64,000 nucleotides of DNA from Streptomyces sp. MspMP-M5 (GCF_000373585.1 NZ_KB891962.1:124001-188000), one strand, 5' to 3'. Positions 8,012 to 16,927 are shown, counted from the stretch's first letter. A program made the numbers and translations. The notes: a model not told the origin generated them from the sequence alone.

Positions 8012-8200
8012 TCACCGCGCGCTGTGCGGTGCCCAGCGACGTGTCATATCGGGCAGGCTCTCCATGTTGCGATCGCCGTCGTTGGTGTCCAGGACGGTGA
8101 AACCGTGGCGCTCATAGAACGCCCGGGCGCAGATGCGCGCGATCACGGCTGCATCTGCCGCTTCCGCGCATCGGATCCGAGCCCTGCCGTCCTCACTCAC
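8012..8200 (-). pseudogene. GNAT acetyltransferase with internal deletion
   Basis: 62 codons join a GNAT N-terminus (ARIRCAEAADAAVIARIC) directly to a GNAT C-terminus (FYERHGFTVLDTNDGDRNME). A working enzyme needs about 150 residues, and the acetyl-CoA-binding core strand and P-loop are missing. The frame is kept across the join, so a single clean deletion is likely. Not expected to be catalytic. Confidence 0.7.
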
Positions 8201-8268
8201 GTCGGGAACCTACAAGGCCAGCAGCGCCCCGCCCACTCCCTTCCCTTGCTTCGGATGCGCCTGTTAGC

Positions 8269-8301
8269 CTGCTCCATACCAAACCTTTTGGTATGGAGCA
8301 G
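8269..8301. promoter_or_regulatory. Perfect 33-bp palindrome, candidate TetR operator
   Basis: Arms CTGCTCCATACCAAA (8269-8283) and its exact reverse complement (8287-8301) flank a 3-bp CCT spacer. It ends 10 bp before the TetR start codon and overlaps the probable promoter and 5' leader. It has no T-run, so an operator for the adjacent TetR protein is more likely than a terminator. Confidence 0.75.
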
Positions 8302-8311
8302 AGGGGGCAGG

Positions 8312-8854
8312 GTGAGCGTGGAGAGATCGGCATGGCTGGACCAGGGCTTGACGTTGCTGGCGGAGCAGGGCGCCCCGGCGGTCACGCTGGAGCGACTGTG
8401 CGAGCGCATGGGCATGTCGAAGGGCGCCTTCTACCACCACTTCGGATCGATGCCGAAGTATCGGACCCGATTGCTCGACCACTTCGAAGCCAAGTGCACC
8501 ACGGCGATCATCGATGGGGTGGAAGCATCCGACATGCTGCCGGCCCGGGAGCGGCTGGACAGGCTCATGGCGGAAGCGACCAAGGCCGCCAGTCCCTCGC
8601 TGGAGGTAGCGATGCGGGCCTGGGCGAAACAGGATCCGGTAGCGGCGAGGGTGCAGGAGCGTGTCGACGCGACCCGCATCGGATATCTGCGTGATCTGTG
8701 CGAACAGGCCGGTCATGACAGACCGGACCAAATGGCCAAGCTGCTCTATCTGATGTTGGTCGGGGCAGAGCACCTCATGCCCCCGCTCCCGAAATCAGAG
8801 CTGCGCGACATGTACGAGCTGCTGATGCCGCTCCTGGACCGGCCGGCCTCCTGA
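8312..8854 (+). CDS. TetR-family transcriptional regulator
   Basis: 180 residues. The N-terminal HTH is clear: VTLERLCERMGMSKGAFYHHFGS, residues about 25-50. The C-terminal half is an all-helical ligand-binding domain. GTG 8312 lies just after GAGGGGG; GTG 8318 is an alternative. The extended frame upstream crosses the palindrome and is not protein-like. It is followed 49 bp later by a DUF6463 membrane protein on the same strand, so it probably represses a two-gene operon through the 33-bp palindrome. The ligand is unknown. Confidence 0.88.
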   Translation: MSVERSAWLDQGLTLLAEQGAPAVTLERLCERMGMSKGAFYHHFGSMPKYRTRLLDHFEAKCTTAIIDGVEASDMLPARERLDRLMAEATKAASPSLEVAMRAWAKQDPVAARVQERVDATRIGYLRDLCEQAGHDRPDQMAKLLYLMLVGAEHLMPPLPKSELRDMYELLMPLLDRPAS

Positions 8855-8903
8855 CTTGGCCGGCGATCGAGGTGGGTCCCTCATCCGGAAGGAACACAGC
8901 GTC

Positions 8904-9401
8904 ATGAACGCCTCCGCACGCCCGGAATTCTGTAAGTCCAACGCCAGAGGTCTCCGCCTCTGGGTGCCCCGCCTGATGCTCGCTGCCGCTGTGGTGCACA
9001 TGATGGTGGGCATCATCGCCGCGTACTCGCACTGGAGCGGAATCATCTCCGACGGGCTGTGGAACACGGTCCGCAATGACGACGACGCCCGCATGACGGC
9101 CCTGTGGTTCATGATCAGCGGGGTTGCCTTCTTCGGTCTCGGGCTCCTTGCCAGGAGGTCCGTGATCGCCACGGGCACGGTGCCTACGGAGACCGGATGG
9201 ATCCTGCTGGCACTTGGAATCCCGGTAGCAGTGCTGGAACCCGTCTCGGGCGGCTGGTCGTTGATCGCCATCGGTGTGCTGGCAGTTGTGGCGTCGCGGC
9301 GTGACCGTTCCACGACGGGCTTCGGCCGGTCGGCCGCTCAGCGAACGGGAGGGACAGCCGCGTCGGCCGCGGCCTCATGGAATACCGCCCCCTCCGAATA
9401 A
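8904..9401 (+). CDS. DUF6463-like integral membrane protein
   Basis: 165 residues. ATG 8904 follows GGAAGGA. Four hydrophobic segments are visible: LMLAAAVVHMMVGIIAAY, ALWFMISGVAFFGLGLLA, GWILLALGIPVAVLEP and SLIAIGVLAVVA. Family members are small four-helix proteins of unknown role. The Ser/Ala/Thr-rich tail after residue 135 looks non-conserved. Being next to and downstream of a TetR gene suggests it responds to the same signal. Confidence 0.75.
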   Translation: MNASARPEFCKSNARGLRLWVPRLMLAAAVVHMMVGIIAAYSHWSGIISDGLWNTVRNDDDARMTALWFMISGVAFFGLGLLARRSVIATGTVPTETGWILLALGIPVAVLEPVSGGWSLIAIGVLAVVASRRDRSTTGFGRSAAQRTGGTAASAAASWNTAPSE

Positions 9402-9497
9402 GCGCTCTGCGCCAGTAATCTGCCCACTGGCCAGCAGACTGTCTCCACGACCTGATCTTGGAGGTGGGGGCCGATACGACGTCCGCGTCGGTACGGC

Positions 9498-9788
9498 GTG
9501 TATGCCGAGGGGGTGGTGGTGGACCAGGAGCAGGCGCCGTCGGACGATTATGTGACGCCTGGCCTCGAGTTCACCGACCGGCAGGGCCGACCCGTCAGGT
9601 TTCTGGCCGCGGCGACAGGGACGGGGCTGGGGCTGGACCTCGGAACCCATGTGCCGGTCGTCTATCTGCCCGAACAGCCGGAGAATGCAAGGGTGTTCAT
9701 CCGGAAGCACCGCCGATCCCGGACCGTCGGCCTGTTTACCGGAGGCGTGCTCTTCCTCGGCGCCGCGGTGCTGGTCACGCTCAGGTGA
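9498..9788 (+). pseudogene. DUF3592-like protein, 5' truncated
   Basis: From GTG 9498 the frame encodes the extracytoplasmic part of a DUF3592-type protein (AEGVVVDQE, LEFTDRQGRPVRF, VPVVYLPEQPENARVF) and one C-terminal membrane helix (VGLFTGGVLFLGAAVLVTL). Family members also have an N-terminal helix before the AEG block. None is present, and the preceding sequence is not coding. It is probably a remnant; a short functional variant cannot be excluded. Confidence 0.55.
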
Positions 9789-10089
9789 ACCGCCACGTGA
9801 GCGGCCCACCGCCTCGCCAGACCGGTGCTGGACCGGTCGCCTGCGGGATCCAGGTACCCATGCCGGCCGGTGACGGGCCCCGGCGGCGTGCTGGTGGGCA
9901 CGGCACACCGTGGCAACGAGTCCGCGAGTACGGACGGCGCTTGGGCAAGGAGTACTCCGACGCCTACGTCGACAGCGAGGCGCTGACTCACCTCCTGGGG
10001 CAGCTCAGTATCGGTGAACTCATGCCCTACGCGAAGATCGGCTGGGCGCTCATGCGGTCGGGAACACGGCTGTCGAGCGAACGCGAAGG
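9789..10089. other. No identifiable gene; possible remnant
   Basis: A plus-strand frame ending at 10153 holds a protein-like patch (KEYSDAYVDSEALTHLLGQL followed by SIGELMPYAKIGWALM, around 9945-10060), but it has no start signal and matches no family I can name. Likely a fragment of a lost gene. Confidence 0.35.
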
Positions 10090-10113
10090 CGCAACCAGGA
10101 GTCCCTGGTTGCG
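10090..10113 (-). terminator. Hairpin downstream of the indigoidine operon
   Basis: CGCAACCAGG and its exact complement pair around an AGTC loop, about 50 bp beyond the last small ORF of the minus-strand operon. No T-run follows, which is common for Streptomyces terminators. Function is inferred from position. Confidence 0.5.
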
Positions 10114-10131
10114 ACCCTCGCGCGTGTCGTT

Positions 10132-10152
10132 CATGGACGCCCTTGGTCCATG
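10132..10152. repeat. Inverted repeat CATGGAC-n7-GTCCATG
   Basis: Perfect 7-bp arms separated by 7 bp, between the tiny ORF and the 10090 hairpin. It may add to termination or bind a protein. No further support. Confidence 0.35.
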
Positions 10153-10161
10153 AGGGTCGGG

Positions 10162-10326
10162 TCAGTCGTTGCGGTAGTTCGGTTCCTTGATCAGCAGATG
10201 CTGACGTCCGGTGACCTCCGGTCCGTAGACGGTGTCGAGCCAGTCGTGCGCGGCCACCGGCTCCAGAGCGATCGACACCGCGCCGTCGTAGGCGTGGAAG
10301 TGCTCTGTGACGGGCGATGGGGTCAC
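10162..10326 (-). CDS. Tiny ORF coupled to indigoidine synthetase
   Basis: 54 codons from a GTG overlapping the synthetase stop as GTGA, so translation would be coupled. The product is mildly acidic, without signal peptide or membrane segment, and contains EHFHAYDGAVSIALEPVAAH and a Tyr/Asn-rich tail ending NYRND. I recognise no family. It may be a small accessory peptide or the stump of a larger decayed gene. Its coupled start and the hairpin behind it argue that it belongs to the operon. Confidence 0.45.
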   Translation of the reverse strand: MTPSPVTEHFHAYDGAVSIALEPVAAHDWLDTVYGPEVTGRQHLLIKEPNYRND

Positions 10327-13300
10327 TTGCCGAGGCGGGTGCGAATCGCCGAGACGAGTTCGGCGATGCCCTGCTCCTTCAGCACGCTGTAGTGGTCGGC
10401 GTCCAGGTCGACCACCGTCGGGGAAGCGGCGGAGTAGCCGGAGCTGCCCTCGATGAACGAGTAGTCGTCCCCGGTGGCCTTGAAGAGGGTCACGGGCGCG
10501 TTCACGCGCCGCTCGGCCAGCTCGCGGAAGCTGTACTCGAACTCGTACGTTTCCCCGACGATCCGCGTGATCCTCCGGATCAGCTGCTTGCCCAGGGTGG
10601 GGAGCAGACCGTGGACGAAGGACACGAAGCTTTCCTCGTCCCGTGCCGCCTTGAGGCAGTGATTCAAGGCGGGCCCACTGATGGAGCCTGTGAAGACGGA
10701 GAAGAGGATGGTCACGTATGCCGGATTGCGGTACGAGGCATCACGCCCGTATTGCCTTCCGTCGGCCTGGCGGACCTTCGGATTGCCGGGGCAGATCAGC
10801 AGCAGGTTTTCCACCTGCTCGCCGGACTGCTCCAGCTGCCAGGCCGCTTCGAAGGCGACTCGGGCGCCGAAGGAGTAGCCCCAGAGGGTGTAGGGCCCCT
10901 CGGGCTGTACACGCCGGATCTCCGCCACGTCGGCGGCGGCCATCTCCCGGATGGTCGGGTAAGGGTGCTCTCCGTCGTTGATTCCGCATGCCTGTACCCC
11001 GTAGAACGGCCGGCCGAGCCCGGTGCGCCCACCCAGGAGGCGGAGGTTCATCGGATAGCCGCCCAGTCCCGGCCAGCAGAACACCGGGCTGCCCGCGCCC
11101 TGGTGCAGCGGCACCAGCCGTGCGGCTGGATCGGTCGAGTTGCCTTCGATCCGGGCCGCCAGCTCGGCCAGTTTCGGGCATGCGAAGACGACCTGGAGCG
11201 GGAGCTGCGTGCCGAACTCGCGGTTGATCTTGTTGACGAGCGCGACAGCGGTCAGCGAGTTCCCTCCGGCGGCGAAGAAGTCGTCCTCCACCGAGACGTT
11301 CTCGTATTTGAGCGCCTTCCCCCAGGCTTCGGCGAGCCACCGTTCGTGCCGCGTGGCAGGAGCCACGTACGGGGTCGCACTGCCCGCGGACCGCACGTCC
11401 TGGGAGGCGGCGAGGGCCTTGACGTCGACCTTCCCGTTCGCCGTCAGCGGCAGCCGGTCCAGCACCAGGACCCGGTTGGGGATCATGTAGTCGGGCAGGA
11501 CCTGGGCCAGCTCGTCCTTGATGATCTCCGCCGGGCCCTTCATGTGGACGGTGTCCTCGTACATGCCCTCGCTGCGGCTCTGCTCCTGGCTCACCTTGCC
11601 GCCGAGGAAGAAATACGAGGCGCCTGACCGGATGCCACAGGAGGCCAGGATGTCGTCGATGCGGCGGGCGGCCGGAAGCGGGTGACCGGTCTTGGAGCTG
11701 TAGCCCGAGGACATGAAGCCCAGCCCGAGGCCGTTGCGCTGCAGGTGGTGCAGCTTCTTGCCCAGGCTGATGTACTCCAGCCACGCCTCGTCGGCGCGGC
11801 TGACGGCGGTGATGCCGAAGCTCGCCCGCTCGTACACCTGCTGGTTGATGGCGATCACGTGCTTGGTCAGCAGCAGGGCGTCCGAGATGCGCTCCAACCG
11901 CCCGTCGGTGTAGCGGTATTGACCGGCCGGCAGGTCTGCCATCCGCCCAGGGTGGGCCTGGACGAAGACCTCGGTGGGGTCGGGATGCGGGGCGCCGTCG
12001 CCGGGGCGGATGTCGAACGTTCCGAGGTAGTAGTCCTCGGAGGCGACGTCCAGGCTGTCCTTGACGGACGGCCGGTGGCCCAGGGGCCGGATGCTGAGCC
12101 CGTACTCGGGCAGCACTTCCTCGAACACGCCCACCATATGCCCGGTCTCGAACTCCAGCACCTCCTGGATGTTGTTCTTGTACACCGGCTCGATCGCGCG
12201 CCTCTTGCCGGCGAAGTGCACCGACAGATACGGGAGATACGGGCCGGATCGCTTCGCGGACTCGCCGACCCGCACCAGGGTGTGGTCCGCGGGGTGGTAG
12301 TAGTACACGCCTGCATCCAGGCCGGCCACGCCTCCTGTCTCCAGGTACAGCTGTGTCGCGTACAGAGCCCCGGGGGAGGCGTAGGCGTACTTCGGCAGCA
12401 GCCGCTCGTCACTGCGGTACGCGCCGAACCAGCGCAGCATCTCGCCGAGTTCGGCGAACGTCAGCTCATCGAGGCCACGAGAGAGGCCGCCGCCCTTCGG
12501 CTCGGCGAGGAGTTCCAGCAGGTCCGCCCGGGTGACCTGGCCGCCGTCGTAGAAGCGGTAGGTCTTGCGGGCGAAGACCTCCCCGCGCTGGCGCTGCGTC
12601 TCCTGCCTGCCGGGCAGCTCCACGACCGTGCGGCCGGCGAGTTCCTCGCGGTCTCTCACACCAGGGTCGGACAGCTGCGCCTTCACCTGGAGCCTGCTGG
12701 CCTTCGACTGGTGGTGGGTGCCGTGGTTCCCCTGGTCCATCAGAGCTGCCTCCTTGGGGTTCAGCTCGATGCAGGCCACCAGGCTCTGAAAGCCGGTCCG
12801 CTCGTCGTCGGTGACGAGCGCGGCCGCATGCCGCACCCAGGGATGCTCCTCGATCGCCAGCGCGATCTCGTCCAGCTCGACGCGGTAGCCGCGCAGCTTG
12901 ACCTGGTTGTCGGCCCGGCCCGCGAACTGGATGGTGCCATCAGGGTTCCAGTACGCCAGGTCGCCGGTGCGGTAGAGCCGCTCGGTCGGGACGAACGGCG
13001 AGGGTATGAAGCGTTCCTGGGTCTGCTCGGGGCGGTGCAGATAGCCGCGGGCCAGTTGGATGCCGCCGATGTACAGCTCGCCGATCTCCCCGATGTCCAC
13101 CGGCGCCCGGTTCCGATCGAGGATGAAGCACTGGGTGTTGTCGACCGGCACGCCGATGGGGACCGTGCCCGGGCCGTCGTCGGCCGCGTCCGGGTCGACC
13201 AGGCACGCGGTGGCGTTGATGGTGCACTCGGTCGGCCCGTACAGATTGACCAGTGACGCCCACGGGAGATCGGCGGCGAAGGCGCGTGCGAGCCGCCAGG

Positions 13301-14153
13301 AGAGGGCCTCACCGCCGGAGAACACCCGTCGCAGCGTGCTGCACCGGTGGAACTCCTCGGTGTCCAGCAGTGCTTGGAGCAGGGTGGGCACGCACTGGAG
13401 CGCAGTCACCTCGTGCTTGACGATGGTTTCGATCACGGCCTCGGGGTCCCGGTAGATGCCCGGAGTGCCCATGACAACCTGGCCGCCTACCGCGGGGGCG
13501 AGGATCTCCCACTGCGCCGCGTCGAAGCTCATCGGCGTCTTCTGGAGCACCGTGGTGCCCTTGCCCAGGTGCCCGTAGGCGTGCATCCAGCGCATCTGGG
13601 ACATGATGCTGCGGTGCTCGATCATCACGCCCTTCGGTCTGCCGGTACTGCCGGAGGTGTAGATGACGTAGGCCAGGGCGTCCGGCCGCACCATCGCCGG
13701 GCTCATCCCGGCATGGTCTGCCGCGTCGGCCAGGGTGACGACCCGCGTCCCCGGCGGGGCGAGCTCCGCGACGCGCACAGCCAGGTGGGCCTGGGTGACG
13801 ATCACGCGGGTGCGGCTGTCCTCGATCATGTAGCGCAGCCGCTCTTCCGGGTACTCCGGGGACAGCGGCAGATAGGCGGACCCGGCGAACAGGATGCCCC
13901 ACACCCCGGTCATCAACTCCAGGGACGGCTCGACGAACAGGCCCACGCAGTCATCGGAGCCCACGCCCAGATCCCGTAGGCAGGCGGCCAGCCGACTGCC
14001 TGCCTGCTCCAGTTCCCGGTAGGTCAGGTGCTGGTCGTCGCAGACCACCGCGATGGCCTCGGGCTGCGCCTCGGCCTGCTCCCCGAGCAGGCCCGTCAGG
14101 CAACCGCCCGGATGAGTGTGGTGTATTCGTGCGCTGAACGGTGCGGTTGCCAT
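10323..14153 (-). CDS. indC: Indigoidine synthetase-type NRPS (A-Ox-T-TE)
   Basis: 1276 residues, close to characterised BpsA/IndC enzymes. Adenylation domain: YTSGSTGRPKG (165-175), YGPTE (305-309), YRTGDLA (394-400). A flavin oxidase domain is inserted near 480-870, between late A motifs (TYRFYDGG, SSGYSSKTGHPLPAARR); the A10 Lys follows in LPLTANGKVD (901-910). Carrier domain S966 in GGNSL. Thioesterase S1094 in GYSFG, D1229/D1230 and H1254. In this family two L-glutamines are activated, cyclised, oxidised and dimerised to blue indigoidine. ATG 14153 overlaps the exporter stop (TGATG). A 4'-phosphopantetheinyl transferase elsewhere must activate it. No indA/indB-type genes are adjacent. 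Confidence 0.95.
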   Translation of the reverse strand: MATAPFSARIHHTHPGGCLTGLLGEQAEAQPEAIAVVCDDQHLTYRELEQAGSRLAACLRDLGVGSDDCVGLFVEPSLELMTGVWGILFAGSAYLPLSPEYPEERLRYMIEDSRTRVIVTQAHLAVRVAELAPPGTRVVTLADAADHAGMSPAMVRPDALAYVIYTSGSTGRPKGVMIEHRSIMSQMRWMHAYGHLGKGTTVLQKTPMSFDAAQWEILAPAVGGQVVMGTPGIYRDPEAVIETIVKHEVTALQCVPTLLQALLDTEEFHRCSTLRRVFSGGEALSWRLARAFAADLPWASLVNLYGPTECTINATACLVDPDAADDGPGTVPIGVPVDNTQCFILDRNRAPVDIGEIGELYIGGIQLARGYLHRPEQTQERFIPSPFVPTERLYRTGDLAYWNPDGTIQFAGRADNQVKLRGYRVELDEIALAIEEHPWVRHAAALVTDDERTGFQSLVACIELNPKEAALMDQGNHGTHHQSKASRLQVKAQLSDPGVRDREELAGRTVVELPGRQETQRQRGEVFARKTYRFYDGGQVTRADLLELLAEPKGGGLSRGLDELTFAELGEMLRWFGAYRSDERLLPKYAYASPGALYATQLYLETGGVAGLDAGVYYYHPADHTLVRVGESAKRSGPYLPYLSVHFAGKRRAIEPVYKNNIQEVLEFETGHMVGVFEEVLPEYGLSIRPLGHRPSVKDSLDVASEDYYLGTFDIRPGDGAPHPDPTEVFVQAHPGRMADLPAGQYRYTDGRLERISDALLLTKHVIAINQQVYERASFGITAVSRADEAWLEYISLGKKLHHLQRNGLGLGFMSSGYSSKTGHPLPAARRIDDILASCGIRSGASYFFLGGKVSQEQSRSEGMYEDTVHMKGPAEIIKDELAQVLPDYMIPNRVLVLDRLPLTANGKVDVKALAASQDVRSAGSATPYVAPATRHERWLAEAWGKALKYENVSVEDDFFAAGGNSLTAVALVNKINREFGTQLPLQVVFACPKLAELAARIEGNSTDPAARLVPLHQGAGSPVFCWPGLGGYPMNLRLLGGRTGLGRPFYGVQACGINDGEHPYPTIREMAAADVAEIRRVQPEGPYTLWGYSFGARVAFEAAWQLEQSGEQVENLLLICPGNPKVRQADGRQYGRDASYRNPAYVTILFSVFTGSISGPALNHCLKAARDEESFVSFVHGLLPTLGKQLIRRITRIVGETYEFEYSFRELAERRVNAPVTLFKATGDDYSFIEGSSGYSAASPTVVDLDADHYSVLKEQGIAELVSAIRTRLGK

Positions 14154-15091
14154 CACAGCTCCCCTCGGCCGGACGGTACGTGGCGGGACGCATGAGTGAC
14201 GGGCGGCTCTTCGGCCGGCTCCTGGACACTGCGCCGCTGCCTGGGCTGCGCCAGGACAACAGCCGCGACGACGGCCGCGGCCCCGGTCATCTGCAAGGGC
14301 GTCAACGCCTGGCCCAGCACGACGTATCCGAGGACCGTCGCGGCCAGCGGGCTGGCGAACCCCAGGATCGACACCGCCAGCGCGGGCAGCCGTCCAATGC
14401 CCCGGAACCAGATGGCGTAGGCGAACAGCGCCCCGATCACGCCCAGGTAGGCGAACCCGGCGATGTTCGTGCCGGTGATGCGGCTGGGCAGCCCTTCGAC
14501 GACCAGCGTGACCGGTGCCAGGACGAGACCCCCGACAGTCAACTGCCAACCGGTGAACGTCACAACGCCCACACCGTCCGGCCGGCCCCACCGCTTGGTG
14601 AGCACGATGCCGGACGCCATGCAGACCGCGCCCGCCAGTCCGGCCAGGACGCCGACGGCATCCACCCCCGCCTGCGGCTGCAGGACGAGCAGCGCCACGC
14701 CCAGCACACCGAGCAGGCACGCCGCCAGCTGCATCGGCCGGATCCTGTCCTTCAACAGGAACGCCGCCAGCAGCAGCACGAGCATGGGCTGAAGCGCAAC
14801 CACCAGTGCGGCCACACCGCCGGGCAGGTGGTACGCGGCCACGAACAGCAGGTAGAAAAACGCGCCGATGTTCAGCACCCCCAGCACCAGGGCGCGCCAC
14901 CACCACACCCCACGCGGCAGCACCCGGCCGAACGCGAGCAGCACCAGCCCCGCCGGCAGCGCCCGCACCGTGGAGGCCAACAGCGGTCTGTCCGGCGGCA
15001 GCAGCTCCGTCGTCACCAGGTAGGTACTGCCCCAGACCGCCGGAGCCAGCGCCGTCAGGGCCGCGTCGAGCGCCAGCCGGTTGCCCTTCAC
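14153..15091 (-). CDS. EamA/DMT-family transporter coupled to indC
   Basis: 312 residues with about ten hydrophobic helices in two EamA repeats (ALTALAPAVWGSTYLVTTEL; LAGAVCMASGIVLTKRWG). GTG 15091 follows a GGGGG ribosome site. Family: drug/metabolite exporters in the cytoplasmic membrane. Its stop overlaps the NRPS start by one base, and both lie behind one promoter, so export of indigoidine, a precursor or a by-product is a reasonable inference. The C-terminal tail is charged (QRRSVQEPAEEPP). Confidence 0.9.
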   Translation of the reverse strand: MKGNRLALDAALTALAPAVWGSTYLVTTELLPPDRPLLASTVRALPAGLVLLAFGRVLPRGVWWWRALVLGVLNIGAFFYLLFVAAYHLPGGVAALVVALQPMLVLLLAAFLLKDRIRPMQLAACLLGVLGVALLVLQPQAGVDAVGVLAGLAGAVCMASGIVLTKRWGRPDGVGVVTFTGWQLTVGGLVLAPVTLVVEGLPSRITGTNIAGFAYLGVIGALFAYAIWFRGIGRLPALAVSILGFASPLAATVLGYVVLGQALTPLQMTGAAAVVAAVVLAQPRQRRSVQEPAEEPPVTHASRHVPSGRGEL

Positions 15092-15228
15092 CTGACCCCC
15101 GCAACCATGACCGGCCCGGCAGCTGCCACGACGGATTGCACGAATATGGGCACGATGAGCCCTCCGATTCGGGCGGGGCTAGCTAACGCCCTGCGTCCTC
15201 CGGCCCACACGGCGTGAACCCGCACCGG

Positions 15229-15258
15229 AGAATATGTGAGGCAAGGCTTACCTAACAA
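15229..15258 (-). promoter_or_regulatory. Promoter with iron box (DmdR/IdeR-like) for EamA-indC
   Basis: On the minus strand a -35 TTGTTA (15258-15253) and -10 TATTCT (15234-15229) are 18 bp apart. Between and overlapping them lies TTAGGTAAGCCTTGCCTCA (15255-15237), close to the DtxR/IdeR/DmdR consensus TTAGGTTAGGCTAACCTAA (about 14 of 19). An iron-bound repressor here would block polymerase, switching the operon on under iron limitation. The leader to the GTG is about 135 nt. Confidence 0.65.
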
Positions 15259-15261
15259 GCC

Positions 15262-15830
15262 TGTGAGTCGGTTTTCCTCTCGGGTGGCCCTCGGATTGAT
15301 CGACTCATGCCTCTCTGGCTTCGCCTCGTCGGGCGGCGCCGCAGCTCGGAAGGTACGGCGGCCCAGCACGTTGAGGTACGCGTGCTTGAGCGGGGAGAGC
15401 TCGGCGACGTCGTCGTGCAACTCGTCGGTGGCGTCCGTTTCGACACGTTGAGAATGATCCAAGCTCGCTGCGTGGCTGCGGCGTCGCCCAGGTGGCCGTG
15501 GGCCCGTGCTTCGATGGAGGCGAGACGCCGGCGCGCCACATGCTCCATACCCGCGAAGTGCTGCGCCTGGCGAGCCAGTTGGGCGACGCGCAGGGGCTGG
15601 CCGGAGAGGTACGCGATGTAGGCGAGTGTGCCACCGGCGAAGGCGCGCAGCGGGTTGAACCGGGCGGTCTCCCCGTACAGCGCGGCGGATCGTGACAGGC
15701 GGGTCGCGCCGTCGAGGGAGCCCAGGTCGAAGGCAGCGGTGGCGAGCAGCGCGCACGCCTGGCCCGCGATGATCAAGGTGATCCCCGCGATGGGCGGCAC
15801 GACAACCCCGTCAGCGCACACGCCATGTTG
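15262..15830 (-). pseudogene. Decayed TPR-containing regulator
   Basis: Helical-repeat sequence is clear in one frame down to about 15460 (ALLATAAFDLGSLDGATRLS, LAYIAYLSGQPLRVAQLARQ, RRRLASIEARAHGHLGDAAA). It continues sensibly in a second frame (DHSQRVETDATDELHDD, ELSPLKHAYLNVLGRRTF). That is a frameshift near 15460. The upstream HTH expected of XRE/TPR regulators is absent. The 3' end runs into the iron-box promoter. Non-functional by inspection. Confidence 0.65.
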
Positions 15831-16264
15831 ATGCCATGTGCGTGCCACTTCCACCGGCCAGTTGAGGTACGCGTGGGTGCACGCCAGACGGCACCCGGTG
15901 CGGCATAGCGATGACACCCGCCTTCCCGGGACGCTGTGCCAACCGTTGAGGCGCGCGTCCACCGGGCGCGTAGGCGCCTGGCCGCAGCAGCGCTGCCTGG
16001 CCGCCCGTCTGCGACTGCCCGTCTGCCGGTTTCCGGTGTCGGGTGTCGCGGTGGGCGCCGATGCGGGGGTGTCTCGCCGGCGCGGGGCGCCCCCTGGCGG
16101 AGTCCGCCGCGGATGCACCAGCGCGCGACCGGGAATCGTCGTCGGGATGCCCCGATCGAGTACGCTTCCCAGGCGTGCCGACGTGGCGCGCCTGGGAACG
16201 ACCGATCGGTGCCGGGCACCGGGCAGCGGCCCACGGGGGCCCAACATCAGCGGAGGAAGCGGCC
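15831..16264. other. Region without recognisable gene
   Basis: High-GC sequence between the decayed regulator and dedA. Frames are Arg/Pro-rich and unlike proteins. It probably contains the dedA promoter and lost sequence of the regulator's N-terminal half. Confidence 0.4.
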
Positions 16265-16927
16265 TTGCACATCCAGGAGTGGCTGGAGACGGTACCCGCC
16301 GTGAGTGTCTACCTCCTCGTGGGGTTGGTCATCGGGCTGGAGAGCCTGGGCATTCCGCTGCCCGGCGAGATCGTTCTCGTCAGCGCCTCGATCCTGGCCG
16401 CGACCCAGGACCACATCAACCCCTACGTGCTGGGTGCCTGCGCCTCCGCCGGGGCGATCATCGGTGACTCCATCGGCTACCTGATCGGTCGCAAGGGCGG
16501 CAAGCCGCTGCTGGCCTGGGCCGGCCGGAAGTTCCCCAAGCACTTCGGGCCGGATCATGTCGGCATGGCCGAGGCCAAGTTCGACAAGTGGGGCATGTGG
16601 GCCGTCTTCTTCGGCCGGTTCATCGCGCTGCTGCGGATCTTCGCCGGTCCGCTCGCGGGCGTGCTGAAGATGCCGTACTGGAAGTTCCTGATCGCCAACG
16701 TCCTCGGCGGCATCATCTGGGCCGGTGGTACCACGGCGCTGATCTACACCGTCGGTCTCGTCGCCGAGCCCTGGCTCAAGCGCTTCTCCACGTGGGGCCT
16801 GGCCGCCGCGGTGCTGTTCGGCATCGGGTCGTTCCTGCTCATGAAGTACCGGGCGAAGAAGGCCGCGGCGGCGCGCGAGGCGGCGGAGGCGGAGAAGTCC
16901 CCGGTCGCCGCGACCCGGGCCGACTGA
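16265..16927 (+). CDS. DedA-family membrane protein
   Basis: 220 residues. TTG 16265 sits 5 nt after GGAGGAAG. The DedA/SNARE-associated core is present: LESLGIPLPGEIVLVSASIL, GDSIGYLIGRKGGKP and FFGRFIALLRIFAGPLAGVLKMPYWKF, including the functionally important Arg/Glu membrane residues. Several DedA proteins act as polyprenyl-phosphate or phospholipid flippases coupled to the proton gradient. The exact substrate here is unknown. The C-terminus is a basic, Ala-rich cytoplasmic tail. A longer in-frame GTG extension exists but is not protein-like. A strong hairpin follows the stop. Confidence 0.9.
   Translation: MHIQEWLETVPAVSVYLLVGLVIGLESLGIPLPGEIVLVSASILAATQDHINPYVLGACASAGAIIGDSIGYLIGRKGGKPLLAWAGRKFPKHFGPDHVGMAEAKFDKWGMWAVFFGRFIALLRIFAGPLAGVLKMPYWKFLIANVLGGIIWAGGTTALIYTVGLVAEPWLKRFSTWGLAAAVLFGIGSFLLMKYRAKKAAAAREAAEAEKSPVAATRAD

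Noticed and set aside
8269-8301. Palindrome as a transcription terminator
   Set aside because: It lies upstream of, not downstream from, a gene, is not followed by a T-run and abuts a TetR start, so an operator fits better.
10317-13256. Plus-strand frames of 436 and 524 codons antisense to indC
   Set aside because: Val/Gly/Asp-rich antisense shadows. The minus strand encodes a full NRPS.
14154-15104. N-terminal extension of the NRPS frame upstream of ATG 14153
   Set aside because: The extension is Gly/Arg-rich and overlaps the EamA gene, which is clearly coding in another frame. Starting at 14153 gives the family length.
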